In this document: one piece after another, positions 52,617 to 60,903 of the stretch
Position numbering within the stretch: position 1 is the first letter of the stretch
Layout: every line of letters begins with the position of its first letter
NCBI GenBank assembly: GCA_964479595.1
Contig: CAYZMU010000001.1
Span: 62,001-126,000 of the forward strand
DNA length: 64,000 nt
Reading direction: 5' to 3'
Source: Firm-04 sp964479595
GTDB lineage: Bacteria > Bacillota > Clostridia > Oscillospirales > Ruminococcaceae
Made by a program: the position numbers and the translations under genes
The notes under the pieces: model-generated
Told to the model about the DNA's origin: nothing
Seen by the model: the letters and a program-made list of their open reading frames with translations, nothing else
The model's database searches: none

Positions 52617-53813
52617 ATGAACGCCACACCGCGGGCCATGGAATCAAACGCGCGGCGCGGGGATTCGGTCGGGCGCGGCTGGCGGCTCTTTCACGGCGAA
52701 GTGGACGGGGTTTTGCTCTCCACGGTGATAGCGCTGCTGGTCATCGGGCTGCTCGTGATGTTTTCCGCCTCCTACCCCGCGGCGATTGAGGACGGCAAGA
52801 AGGGCACCTACTACGCCTCCCGGCAGATGGCGTTCGCGATTATCGGCGTGGTCGTGATGGGCATCGCGAGCGTGGTAAACTACCACATCTACGAGCGCCT
52901 GTCGGTTTCGGGAACGGCGTTCATCATCGCGCTGCTGCTGCTGGTCGCGGTGCTGATACCCGGCGTGGGGCTCAACCGCGGCGGCGCCACGCGCTGGATT
53001 GGCGGCGAGGGATTTCAGTTTCAGCCCTCGGAACTTATGAAAATCGCGATTGTGCTGCTTTTCGCGACCTTGATTGTCCGAAACGCGGAGCGAATGCAGT
53101 CGATACGCTACGGCATTTTGCCATACCTGGGCGTTCTGGTCGTGGTCGGCGCGCTGATGATGCTCGAGCCGCATCTGTCGGGGACGATTATCATCGTGGT
53201 GCTCGCGCTGACGCTGATGTTTGTCGGCGGCGCGAAACCGCTTCACCTGGCGGTCATGACGCTGATAGGCGCGATTGCGCTGGTGCTGGGCGTGCTGGTC
53301 ATGATTCATATGAAGGGGATGGACTACTTTCAGGTCCGGATTCTCTCGTGGCTGGACCCGTTCAACGAGGCGTATATGCAGGACCAGACATGGCAGACCT
53401 GCCAGTCGCTCATCGCGATCGGTTCGGGGGGAATGTTCGGGCTCGGTCTCGGGGCGTCGCGGCAGAAATACAACTACCTCCCCGAGGCGCAGAATGATTT
53501 CGTGTTCGCGATTCTCTGCGAGGAATTCGGGTTTGTCGGCGCGGTGACGGTGATTCTGCTGTTCTGTCTGCTGGTGTTTCGCGGGTTCTATATCGCAGCG
53601 AAGGCAAAGGACCGCTTCGGGATGCTCGTCGCGGTGGGGCTTACGATGCATATCGGGCTTCAGGCGCTGCTGAACATCGCGGTGGTGAGCAACGCCATTC
53701 CCAATACAGGAATCTCGCTCCCGTTTTTCTCCTACGGCGGAACGGCGCTGGTCATGCAGCTGGCGGAGATGGGGATTCTGCTCAACATCTCGCGGCAGGC
53801 GAAACTGGAATAA
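52617..53813 (+). CDS. ftsW: SEDS peptidoglycan glycosyltransferase FtsW
   Basis: Polymerises lipid II at the septum together with the class B PBP. 398 residues with about ten membrane segments. GATRWIGGEGFQFQPSEL holds the family loop, EAQNDFVFAILCEEFGFVG and PNTGISLPFFSYGGTALV are conserved. Its place after mraY favours FtsW over RodA. murD, usually between mraY and ftsW, is absent. Confidence 0.92.
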   Translation: MNATPRAMESNARRGDSVGRGWRLFHGEVDGVLLSTVIALLVIGLLVMFSASYPAAIEDGKKGTYYASRQMAFAIIGVVVMGIASVVNYHIYERLSVSGTAFIIALLLLVAVLIPGVGLNRGGATRWIGGEGFQFQPSELMKIAIVLLFATLIVRNAERMQSIRYGILPYLGVLVVVGALMMLEPHLSGTIIIVVLALTLMFVGGAKPLHLAVMTLIGAIALVLGVLVMIHMKGMDYFQVRILSWLDPFNEAYMQDQTWQTCQSLIAIGSGGMFGLGLGASRQKYNYLPEAQNDFVFAILCEEFGFVGAVTVILLFCLLVFRGFYIAAKAKDRFGMLVAVGLTMHIGLQALLNIAVVSNAIPNTGISLPFFSYGGTALVMQLAEMGILLNISRQAKLE

Positions 53814-53834
53814 GCGCGGAAGGAAGGCGGGTTT

Positions 53835-54353
53835 ATGCCGGAATATCAGGATTTGTATAATAAGAAGAAGCAAAAGCTCAAACAAAAGATCATTCGCGGC
53901 GTACAGCGTCCGCCTTTCGGAACCTACCGCATGATTGTGCGTGTGATGACCGTGGACGACGCCGGCAGCATTCTCCTGACCAGGCGCGCGCCGGAAAAGA
54001 CCTACGCGGGAAAGTGGGAGATTACGGGCGGCTGCGTGCAGGCGGGGGAGGATTCCTCCGAGGCGGCGGTGCGCGAACTGCGGGAGGAAACGGGGCTCTC
54101 CGCGAACCCTGAGGAACTTGAGTATCGCGGGGATCTCTTCGGCCCGGATTACATTTTTGACTATTATCTGCTGCGCTGGCACGGCGCTCGCCCCGCCATC
54201 AGGCTGCAGACGGGGGAGACCTCCGAAGCGCGCTGGGTGACGCCGCGGGAATTTTACGAGCTGTTTCGCGGCGACCAGACGGTGACGCGGGAGTGTGTGC
54301 ATTTTTTTGAGAAATACGCGGAAGTTCTGAAACCCGCCTTGAACGAGGGATAA
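53835..54353 (+). CDS. NUDIX hydrolase inserted in the dcw cluster
   Basis: 172 residues. The Nudix box is complete: GGCVQAGEDSSEAAVRELRE then ETGL, matching GX5EX7REUXEEXGU. The substrate cannot be inferred; such proteins clean up nucleoside diphosphate derivatives. AAGGAAGG precedes the ATG, and it lies 21 bp after ftsW and 4 bp before murG, so it is part of the operon although not a standard member. Confidence 0.9.
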   Translation: MPEYQDLYNKKKQKLKQKIIRGVQRPPFGTYRMIVRVMTVDDAGSILLTRRAPEKTYAGKWEITGGCVQAGEDSSEAAVRELREETGLSANPEELEYRGDLFGPDYIFDYYLLRWHGARPAIRLQTGETSEARWVTPREFYELFRGDQTVTRECVHFFEKYAEVLKPALNEG

Positions 54354-54357
54354 GAGC

Positions 54358-55482
54358 ATGAAAATACTCATCGCCTGCGGCGGAACGGGCGGACACATCA
54401 ACCCCGCCCTCGCCATCGCGGAGATCCTGGCGCGAAAGTTCCCCAAAGCGCGGTTTTTGTTCGTGGGGACACCCGACGGCATGGAGGCGGAGCTCGTGCC
54501 GGAGGCGGGCTATGAGATGGAATTTGTGGAGGCGGCGGGTTTCAAGCGCAAGCTGAGCGCTGAGAATGTCCGCAAGAACATCAAGGCTGCGGAGCTTTTG
54601 TTCGCGTCGGGGAGCAAGTCCAAAGAGATACTGCGCTCCTTTCAGCCCGATTTGGCGATCGGCACCGGCGGCTACGCCTCCGAGCCCATTCTCCACGCCG
54701 CGCAGCAGCTGCACATCCCGACGGCGATTCACGAGCAGAACGCCTACCCCGGCGTGACGAACAAGCTGCTCGCGCGAAAAGCCGACGCGGTCATGCTCAA
54801 TTTCGAGGAGGCGCGGCAGTATTTTCCGCATCACGCCCCGATTTTCGTGACGGGTCTGCCCGTTCGCGGCGGCATCAAAGGCCACAGCCGGGAAGAGGCG
54901 CGTCAGAAACTCTCCATCACACAGGATATGACGATTCTCAGTTTCGGCGGCAGTCAGGGCGCGAAGGCGATTAACGACGTCATGCCGCGGGTCATGGCGT
55001 GGCATTTAAAAAGCGATATGCGTATCGCGCACATTCACGCCTACGGCAAGAACGGCCGGGAGAGTTTTCCCGCGGCGCTGCGCGAGCTCGGGATAGAAAA
55101 CGACCCGCGCCTGCGCGTGAGCGAATATATCCACGACATGGAATACGCGCTGTCGGCGGCGGATCTGATTATCAGCCGCGCGGGCGCCTCCACGCTGAGC
55201 GAACTGGAGGCGGCGGGACGCGCGTCCGTGCTGATTCCGTATCCCGCGGCGACCGAAAACCACCAGTACTACAACGCGAAAGTCTTAAGCGACGCGGGGG
55301 CGGCGTATCTGGTGCAGCAGCAGGAACTGACCGAGCAGGCGCTCGAGAAAATCATCAAAGAATTTTACGAATCCCCTCAAAAGCGCGCGGAAATGGAGCG
55401 CGCGGCGGCGGGACTTTTCCGAACGGACACCGACGAGCGAATCGCTGAGGTGCTGGGAAATCTTCTGCGCGGGCAGCCCTGA
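54358..55482 (+). CDS. murG: UDP-GlcNAc:lipid I N-acetylglucosaminyltransferase
   Basis: Makes lipid II. 374 residues of the GT-B fold: ACGGTGGHINPALAIAE, GTGGYASEPI, HEQNAYPGVTNK, GGSQGAKAIND and RAGASTLSELEA with ENHQYYNA are family blocks. GAGGG precedes the ATG. A gap of about 580 bp follows before ftsQ. Confidence 0.95.
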   Translation: MKILIACGGTGGHINPALAIAEILARKFPKARFLFVGTPDGMEAELVPEAGYEMEFVEAAGFKRKLSAENVRKNIKAAELLFASGSKSKEILRSFQPDLAIGTGGYASEPILHAAQQLHIPTAIHEQNAYPGVTNKLLARKADAVMLNFEEARQYFPHHAPIFVTGLPVRGGIKGHSREEARQKLSITQDMTILSFGGSQGAKAINDVMPRVMAWHLKSDMRIAHIHAYGKNGRESFPAALRELGIENDPRLRVSEYIHDMEYALSAADLIISRAGASTLSELEAAGRASVLIPYPAATENHQYYNAKVLSDAGAAYLVQQQELTEQALEKIIKEFYESPQKRAEMERAAAGLFRTDTDERIAEVLGNLLRGQP

Positions 55483-55493
55483 ACGGCGATAAG

Positions 55494-55705
55494 TTTTCCA
55501 CAACGTTCCAAGCGCTGTTGAAAACCCGGCAGATTCCCGAGAAATCGCTGAAAATGCCGCCTCAGACGCCCAAAATTGTTGAAAACTCTGTTGAAAGTGT
55601 GCAAAACTCGTCCCCGAATGCGGAAAACCCCGAAAAATAGCGTGATTGGCGCACTTTTATGTTGAAAACTCTGTTGAAATTGTGGGAAACTCAAAGTTTT
55701 CAACA
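55494..55705. repeat. Cluster of TGTTGAAAAC/TTTTCCACA motifs resembling DnaA boxes
   Basis: TTTTCCACA at 55494 (one mismatch to the DnaA box TTATCCACA); TGTTGAAAAC at 55516, 55577 and 55660; TGTTGAAA at 55589 and 55672; TGTGGGAAAC at 55681; and the reverse form GTTTTCAACA at 55696. The 19-bp unit TGTTGAAAACTCTGTTGAAA (less the last base) occurs twice. Confidence 0.6.
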
Positions 55706-55872
55706 ATGCGATTGGGGAGAAAACGCTTAAAACCGCAAATTTTCTCTGCTTTTTGCGCAAATCGCTCTGAAAAGCGCGTAAAATCGCGTGTTTTGGATAG
55801 GACAATCTTGCGTTTTTCATCCGGATATTCCGGTGGCGGGAGTCCCCTCGTCGGTGGTACGGCGGCGGGGGC

Positions 55873-55901
55873 TTGACTTTTTTCGCGGGATGTGCTATAA
55901 T
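55873..55901 (+). promoter_or_regulatory. Promoter of ftsQ
   Basis: TTGACT (55873-55878), 17-bp spacer, TATAAT (55896-55901). Confidence 0.85.
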
Positions 55902-56059
55902 TGCAGCGTGCGGCTCTGCCCGGGCGAGGGACATAGTGTTAAAGCGGGCGGACGCGGCCTGAAATTTCGGAAAAGTGCGGTGGTTTTGATTCTGAAAAAG
56001 ATTTACTTTTCGGAGGACTGCCGAAAGCCCCGCTTTCCCTGCGGGAGGGGTGAAGCAGC

Positions 56060-56944
56060 TTGCGGGATATTGAAACGACCAATGTGAAGAGACGCCCGAG
56101 CAGCCGCAGACTGCACCGCCGCTCGCGTTACAATACGCTCTACTTCGCGCTGGCTGTCGCGCTGACCATCGGCATCGCGATCGCGCTCTCCACGACTTTG
56201 TTTTTTAATGTAACCGATATTGTCATTGAGAACGAGACGGACACGCCCAACGAGCGGGTTCTGGAGCTGAGCGGCATTGCCTATCACGACAATCTTGTGC
56301 GGCTCGATTCGGTGATCGCGTCGGAGCGGATCCGGGTGAACATCCCCTACGCGGAAAAGGTGACAATCAAAAAACAATTTCCCTCGACTGTGCGCATTCA
56401 CGTGGAAAAAGCGAAGCCCGTGGCGAATATTCACCAGAGCTACGGCTATCTGCTCGTCAGCGCGGCGGGCAGGATTCTGGAACTGCGCGCGGACAGCGAG
56501 GGCGCGTGCGAGGGACTGATTGTCGTGGACGGCTACAAGGCCGTGGAGGGCGACGTCGGCTCGAAGCTGCGGTCGGAGGACGAAATGCTCGACGATATCC
56601 TGAAAGTTTTAACGGAAGCGGTGACGGCGTGCGGCGACGAACAGATCCGGTCCGTTGACATGACAGACACGAGCGACATTCTGGTTTATTTCGGCGAAAA
56701 CGTGGTTTTCCACATGGGCAGCAGTTCGGACGCCGCTTATAAACTGCGCCTCGCCTCGCAGGTCGTGCGGGAAATCAACCCGGATAAGCGCTACCGTTTC
56801 ACGATGGTCGGGAACAATCAGATTTCCGTTCTGCCGGAGGACGATGTTCCGAGCGCGGTCCCGGGCACGTTTCTGACGACGTCCGCGGGAACGACGATGA
56901 CAACAACGACAACGACGACAACCGCCGCGTGGGCTGCAAATTAG
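56060..56944 (+). CDS. ftsQ: Cell division protein FtsQ/DivIB
   Basis: 294 residues: a basic cytoplasmic start, one membrane segment at about 30-48 (FALAVALTIGIAIALST), a POTRA domain (FFNVTDIVIENETDTPNER) and a beta domain. The start is a TTG at 56060 after GGGAGGGG. The C-terminus ends in a run of threonines (TTSAGTT, then TTTTTTTT) before AAWAAN, a low-complexity tail of unknown role. ftsA is not next to it. Confidence 0.86.
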   Translation: MRDIETTNVKRRPSSRRLHRRSRYNTLYFALAVALTIGIAIALSTTLFFNVTDIVIENETDTPNERVLELSGIAYHDNLVRLDSVIASERIRVNIPYAEKVTIKKQFPSTVRIHVEKAKPVANIHQSYGYLLVSAAGRILELRADSEGACEGLIVVDGYKAVEGDVGSKLRSEDEMLDDILKVLTEAVTACGDEQIRSVDMTDTSDILVYFGENVVFHMGSSSDAAYKLRLASQVVREINPDKRYRFTMVGNNQISVLPEDDVPSAVPGTFLTTSAGTTMTTTTTTTTAAWAAN

Positions 56945-57005
56945 ACAAACTGAGGGCTCATCGGCGGCTAAACTTTGTAGAAATCGCCAAAAGTCTTGAT
57001 TGCGC

Positions 57006-57034
57006 TTGCATTTAGGGGGATTCTGTGCTAAAAT
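57006..57034 (+). promoter_or_regulatory. Promoter of ftsZ
   Basis: TTGCAT (57006-57011), 17-bp spacer, TAAAAT (57029-57034). Confidence 0.7.
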
Positions 57035-57087
57035 GAATATATATGCTTGACGGCAGCAGGCGTGCTGCCCCTATGGGAGGAACTTTG

Positions 57088-58242
57088 ATGACTGATTTTG
57101 TATACGAGGATTCATTCGACCCGCAGGTAAATATCAAGGTCGTCGGGGTAGGCGGCGGCGGCGGGAACGCGCTGGACTGCATGGTTCAGGCGGATGTCAA
57201 GAACATTGAGTATATCGCGATTAACACCGACGCCAAGGCGCTGCTCAACTCCAAAGCGCCGACGCGGATTCAGATCGGCGCGAAGCTGACGAAGGGCCGC
57301 GGCGCGGGGAACAAGCCTGAAATCGGCAAGCAGTCCGCGGAGGAGAACCGCGATGAAATCAGCAACGCGCTGAAGGGCTCGGACATGATTTTCATCACGG
57401 CGGGCATGGGCGGCGGCACGGGAACGGGCGCGGCGCCTGTGGTGGCGCAGATTGCGCAGGAGCTGGGGATTCTGACGGTTGCCGTGGTCACGAAGCCGTT
57501 CGCGTTTGAGCGCGAGCAGAAAATGGCGCAGGCGGAGCTGGGCATTGAGAATCTCAAGCAATATGTCGATTCTTTGATTATCATCCCCAACGAGCGCCTT
57601 TTGGTCGGGATGGACAAGCCCCTGACGATGCGGCAGAGTTTCGCGCTGGCGGACAATATCCTGAAAACCGGCGTCAAGTCCATCTCCGATCTGATTGTGG
57701 AGGACGGCTATATCAATCTCGATTTCGCGGATGTCTCCACGATTATGAAGGGCGCGGGGTACGCGCACATGGCCATCGGGCACGGCGCGGGGAAGAACAA
57801 GGCGGAGGAGGCGGCGAACGCCGTCATCTCGAGCCCGCTGCTTGAGACTTCCATCACGGGAGCGAAGCGGCTGCTCATCAACATCGCCATGAGCGAGGAT
57901 GTGCTGTCCACGGAAGTCGACGCCGCCACGCAGATGATTACGGAAACGGCGGCAAAGGGCGTGGAGGTCATTCTGGGCACCGCGTTCAAGGAAGACATGA
58001 GCGATGAGATGGTGATTACGGTAATCGCGGCGGGCTACGACGAGCCGGAGCGCGAGCCGAAGGCGCAGCAGGAGTCTGTTGGCGGCAGCGGTGTGATTCC
58101 GATTAAGAATCCGCTGGTGGACGGTTTTCAGTCGGTTGATCCGAGACAGCCGTCCGCGCGTCCGCAGCGTTCCGCGATACCGAGGCTGGATGATGACGAT
58201 GATGATCTGCAGGATATCTTTGACATTTTGGACAGAAAATAA
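57088..58242 (+). CDS. ftsZ: Cell division protein FtsZ
   Basis: Tubulin-like GTPase forming the Z ring. 384 residues. VGVGGGGGNALD, the tubulin signature GGGTGTGAAP at about 108, and the T7-loop NLDFADV are intact. The C-terminus (QRSAIPRLDDDDDDLQDIFDIL) ends in an acidic motif in place of the usual conserved basic tail, so partner binding may differ. The ATG at 57088 has GGGAGG 7 nt upstream. Confidence 0.96.
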   Translation: MTDFVYEDSFDPQVNIKVVGVGGGGGNALDCMVQADVKNIEYIAINTDAKALLNSKAPTRIQIGAKLTKGRGAGNKPEIGKQSAEENRDEISNALKGSDMIFITAGMGGGTGTGAAPVVAQIAQELGILTVAVVTKPFAFEREQKMAQAELGIENLKQYVDSLIIIPNERLLVGMDKPLTMRQSFALADNILKTGVKSISDLIVEDGYINLDFADVSTIMKGAGYAHMAIGHGAGKNKAEEAANAVISSPLLETSITGAKRLLINIAMSEDVLSTEVDAATQMITETAAKGVEVILGTAFKEDMSDEMVITVIAAGYDEPEREPKAQQESVGGSGVIPIKNPLVDGFQSVDPRQPSARPQRSAIPRLDDDDDDLQDIFDILDRK

Positions 58243-58250
58243 AACAGAAG

Positions 58251-58294
58251 CGGGATTTGGGTCCTCAAAAGGGGCTCAGATCCCGTATCTTTTC
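58251..58294 (+). terminator. Terminator of ftsZ
   Basis: An imperfect hairpin: CGGGAT pairs with ATCCCG and TGGGTCC with GGGGCTCA (with wobbles), followed by TATCTTTT. Confidence 0.6.
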
Positions 58295-58359
58295 GTTTAT
58301 CAGTAAATTTATGGGCAATTTGCACGAAAAAAGGGACGTGAATTCTACATTTTGAGCGC

Positions 58360-58388
58360 TTGCGAAACGGCTCAGGATGTGGTATAAT
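58360..58388 (+). promoter_or_regulatory. Promoter of divIVA
   Basis: TTGCGA (58360-58365), 17-bp spacer, TATAAT (58383-58388). A leader of about 145 nt separates it from the divIVA start; nothing recognisable was seen in the leader. Confidence 0.8.
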
Positions 58389-58541
58389 ATAAGCGGAGCA
58401 TTGTGGGGCAGACTTTGCCGAGGGTGACAATAGAGTCCTGCGCGGCCGCGAGGCGCGCGGGGGTTCGCGATTCACCAATCAGCACAGCTTTCATGAGCCT
58501 GCACAGCGCGCGAAAAATTCTTTGCGGAGGATGGGAGCTAT

Positions 58542-59837
58542 ATGGATCAACCGAATGTATTAAGAACGACGAAAATCGGCAACGGGTTTGTCAAGGAGGA
58601 TGTGCTGCAGTACATCGATTCGCTGAACTCCGAGAATCTTGCTTTGCAGGAGCAGTTAAAGGAATTGGAAGCCGGCGCGGGCGGCGCGGGGCTGGACAAG
58701 GCGAAGGAACAGCAGTATGAAAAGGAAATTTCGCGGTTGCGCGGCGAGCTCGGCACAACGAAAAAGCAGCTTCGCGCGGCGCAGGAAGAGCTCAGCAAGC
58801 GCCCGGTAGTTTCCGGCGGCGAGGGCGGCGCGTCTTCAGAAGATCTGGCGGCGGCGCAGCAGTCCGTGCAGGAAATGGAGGGCAAGCTTACCGACGCGAA
58901 GGCGGATCTGGACGCGGCGCAGGCACAGCTTCAGCTGGCGCAGAACGAGACGAATGAGCTTCAGGCGAAGGTGAAGAGCCTGCAGGAAGAAAACGCGTCG
59001 CTGCAGTCGGATTTGGCGGAGGCGTCCGTGCAGGCGCTCAACGCGCAGAACAATCCCGAAACGGCGCAGAAACTGGCGGAGCTGGGTGAGCAGCTCAGAA
59101 ACGCGCAGGAGGAAACGGCCTCGCTGAAGGCGCAGCTTGAGGCGAAGGACGCGCAGATTCAGGAGCAGGCCGGGAAGTCCAATGAGGCGGATCTCAAAAA
59201 GCTCGCGGAATACGAGGGCATGATTTCCGAGATGAGCAGCGCGGCGGCGGAAAAGGACCGCCAGATTGAGACGCTGCAGCAGAAAGTCACGGATCTTGAG
59301 GAGAGCAGCGGCGATTCGATGGATATGAGCGCCATCTTCATGGAGGCGCAGACGACCGCGAAGAAACTGAAATCCGAGGCGCGCAAGGAGGCCGACAAGC
59401 GCGTGGCGGACGCGAAGGCGGAGGCGGAGAAACTCGTTTCCGACGCGCAGGCGACCGCTGACAAGACCATTGCCGACGCGAACGCTCAGGCGGAGAAGAA
59501 GATTAATGACGCGGACGCGAAGGCGATTCAGACCATCGCGGAGGCGGAGGAATCCGTACGCGCCTCGAAAGAGGAAGCGGAGCGCCGTCAGAAAAACACC
59601 GCTGAGACCGCGAAGACCGTGCGGTCGCTGCTCAATGGGGAGATTGATGCTGTCGAGCAGAAAATCGGCGATATTTCGAAGGTTTTGGCGACTCTCACCG
59701 AGCAGGCGGACGACCGGGTCAAAGAGGCGAAAGATGTCATCGCCAAGACGCGTGAATCCATTAAGGATACGGACGATCTGCCCAATCTGGACGATCTGGA
59801 AAGCGGCTCCGCGCAGAACGGGGACGGCTGGAACTAA
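58542..59837 (+). CDS. DivIVA-like coiled-coil protein
   Basis: 431 residues, nearly all coiled coil. The N-terminus NGFVKEDVLQYIDSLN resembles the GpsB/DivIVA membrane-binding domain (GYxxxxVDxfL). From about 60 to 260 there are long heptad stretches, then an Ala/Lys/Glu block (ARKEADKRVADAKAEAEKLV) with repeated DAxAxADKxIADA units. DivIVA proteins mark poles and septa and recruit other factors. GGAGG is upstream of the ATG. Longer than the 160-250 residues of many DivIVA. Confidence 0.83.
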   Translation: MDQPNVLRTTKIGNGFVKEDVLQYIDSLNSENLALQEQLKELEAGAGGAGLDKAKEQQYEKEISRLRGELGTTKKQLRAAQEELSKRPVVSGGEGGASSEDLAAAQQSVQEMEGKLTDAKADLDAAQAQLQLAQNETNELQAKVKSLQEENASLQSDLAEASVQALNAQNNPETAQKLAELGEQLRNAQEETASLKAQLEAKDAQIQEQAGKSNEADLKKLAEYEGMISEMSSAAAEKDRQIETLQQKVTDLEESSGDSMDMSAIFMEAQTTAKKLKSEARKEADKRVADAKAEAEKLVSDAQATADKTIADANAQAEKKINDADAKAIQTIAEAEESVRASKEEAERRQKNTAETAKTVRSLLNGEIDAVEQKIGDISKVLATLTEQADDRVKEAKDVIAKTRESIKDTDDLPNLDDLESGSAQNGDGWN

Positions 59838-60389
59838 GTGGAATATACGCTGCGCGTCGGACAGCTGCGGGAGATTGCGCGCGAGAGAAGGGCGCTTCGG
59901 GCCGGCGACCGCGTGATACTTTCCGGCACGGTCTACACCGCGCGGGACGCGGCGCACAAGGTCTTTGCCCGTGTGATACGGCAGGAGGGTGTCGAGGCGC
60001 TGCCTTTCACGCTCAGGGACGCGGTTATCTACTATGCCGGACCGACAGCGGCGCCGCCCGGGTACAGCATCGGGGCGTGCGGACCGACGACTTCCGGCAG
60101 GATGGATCCATACGCGCCGCGGCTTTATGACTGCGGGCTGCTCGCGACGATTGGCAAGGGTGAGCGCGGCGCGGCGGTCTGCGAGGCGATTTGCCGCAGC
60201 GCGGGGGTGTATTTGTGCGCGGTCGGGGGCGCGGGGGCGCTCGCGGCGTCACACATTGCCTCCTGTGAAGTGATCGCGTATCCGGAGCTGGGCTGCGAGT
60301 CTGTCAAACGTCTGGAGTTTGACCGTTTCCCGCTGCTGGTAACCATTGACAACGTGGGCGGCAATCTCTTTGAGCGGCGTTTTTCGTGA
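59838..60389 (+). CDS. Class I fumarate/tartrate hydratase beta-type subunit (lone)
   Basis: 183 residues matching the C-terminal/beta domain of iron-sulfur fumarate hydratases: RAGDRVILSGTVYTARDAAHK, YYAGPT, CGPTTSGRMDPYAP and IGKG are conserved. The GTG start abuts the divIVA stop without a base between, and the ribosome-binding site is weak. The alpha subunit, normally directly upstream, is missing, its place taken by divIVA. A partner elsewhere in the genome is needed for fumarase activity. Confidence 0.86.
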   Translation: MEYTLRVGQLREIARERRALRAGDRVILSGTVYTARDAAHKVFARVIRQEGVEALPFTLRDAVIYYAGPTAAPPGYSIGACGPTTSGRMDPYAPRLYDCGLLATIGKGERGAAVCEAICRSAGVYLCAVGGAGALAASHIASCEVIAYPELGCESVKRLEFDRFPLLVTIDNVGGNLFERRFS

Positions 60390-60457
60390 AATTTCACAAT
60401 TTAGGGCTTTATACTTTGTGATATCTGACAATTTTTGTTTGGGCTGCCCGAAACATC

Positions 60458-60486
60458 TTGACATAGTTTGCTGTTTTGGGTATAAT
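60458..60486 (+). promoter_or_regulatory. Promoter of the structured leader RNA/zinc-ribbon gene
   Basis: TTGACA (60458-60463), 17-bp spacer, TATAAT (60481-60486); a consensus promoter predicting transcription from about 60493. Confidence 0.9.
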
Positions 60487-60492
60487 ATTAGA

Positions 60493-60903
60493 GTCATTCT
60501 GCTGTCTGAGGGCGGTGCCGTGCCCTCGGACACGGTGTGGCGGTACGGGCTGGTTCGCGTTCTTTTCGGAAGGGCATGTTGAGAACGTGTGGCCGGTATC
60601 GGCTTGAGGGTGTGTCCCTTGGCTTCTGGCTTTCGCGGTCTGGTATCGCGAGGGCGTTTTACGCGCGCAGAGAACGCGCGGCTTACAGGCTCTGTGTGCG
60701 CGGCACCGCCGCGTGAGCCCGGTGCAGTCCGGAAACTGCCCCTTTGATGGGTGGGAAACCTACCAGCATGACGACCCGGCAGCATCTCTTCCGGCGCGAG
60801 GCGTTTGGTTCGTCTCGATGGCCGGTGCCTACAGGCACAACCGGCAGCTGTGATGGCGTGACTCCGTCCGAGGTCCAAATTTTGAGAATCGAGGAAAATT
60901 CTT
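60493..60903 (+). ncRNA. Long structured RNA leader or small RNA, class not recognised
   Basis: About 410 nt between a strong promoter and the zinc-ribbon start codon, without a credible ORF. Hairpins readable by eye: 60503-60513 with 60522-60532 (11 bp, one wobble); GCCG/CGGC at about 60593-60604; CGCG arms at about 60634-60650; CGCGGC/GCCGCG at about 60699-60713; GCAGT/ACTGC at 60724-60739; GGTGGG/CCTACC at 60750-60764; GCCGG(TGCC...GGCA)CCGGC at 60820-60845. Unpaired purine-rich joints lie between. No T-tract precedes the gene. It does not fit tmRNA, RNase P, cobalamin, SAM, TPP, FMN, glmS or T-box landmarks. Confidence 0.6.

Larger units (their letters stand above)
55483..56059 (+). other. 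Intergenic region with TGTTGAAAAC motif cluster
   Basis: No gene. The first 220 bp carry a cluster of TGTTGAAAAC and TTTTCCACA-like words (listed separately). The next 150 bp are AT-rich with short GCG words and nothing recognised. The ftsQ promoter is at 55873-55901, followed by a leader of about 150 nt. Confidence 0.7.

Noticed and set aside
52644..54482. 612-codon open frame on the minus strand
   Set aside because: It is antisense to ftsW and the NUDIX gene, is Arg/His/Gln-rich with no family resemblance, and arises from G+C-rich codon bias.
55483..56059. Chromosomal replication origin
   Set aside because: The motif cluster is suggestive, but dnaA, dnaN and an AT-rich unwinding element with consensus TTATCCACA boxes are not present.
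60700..60770. Cobalamin-riboswitch-like text (CCGGTG...TCCGG...ACTGCCCC)
   Set aside because: Only one short block resembles the B12 core; the GCCACTG box and the rest of the order are missing, and the downstream gene is not a cobalamin or transport gene.
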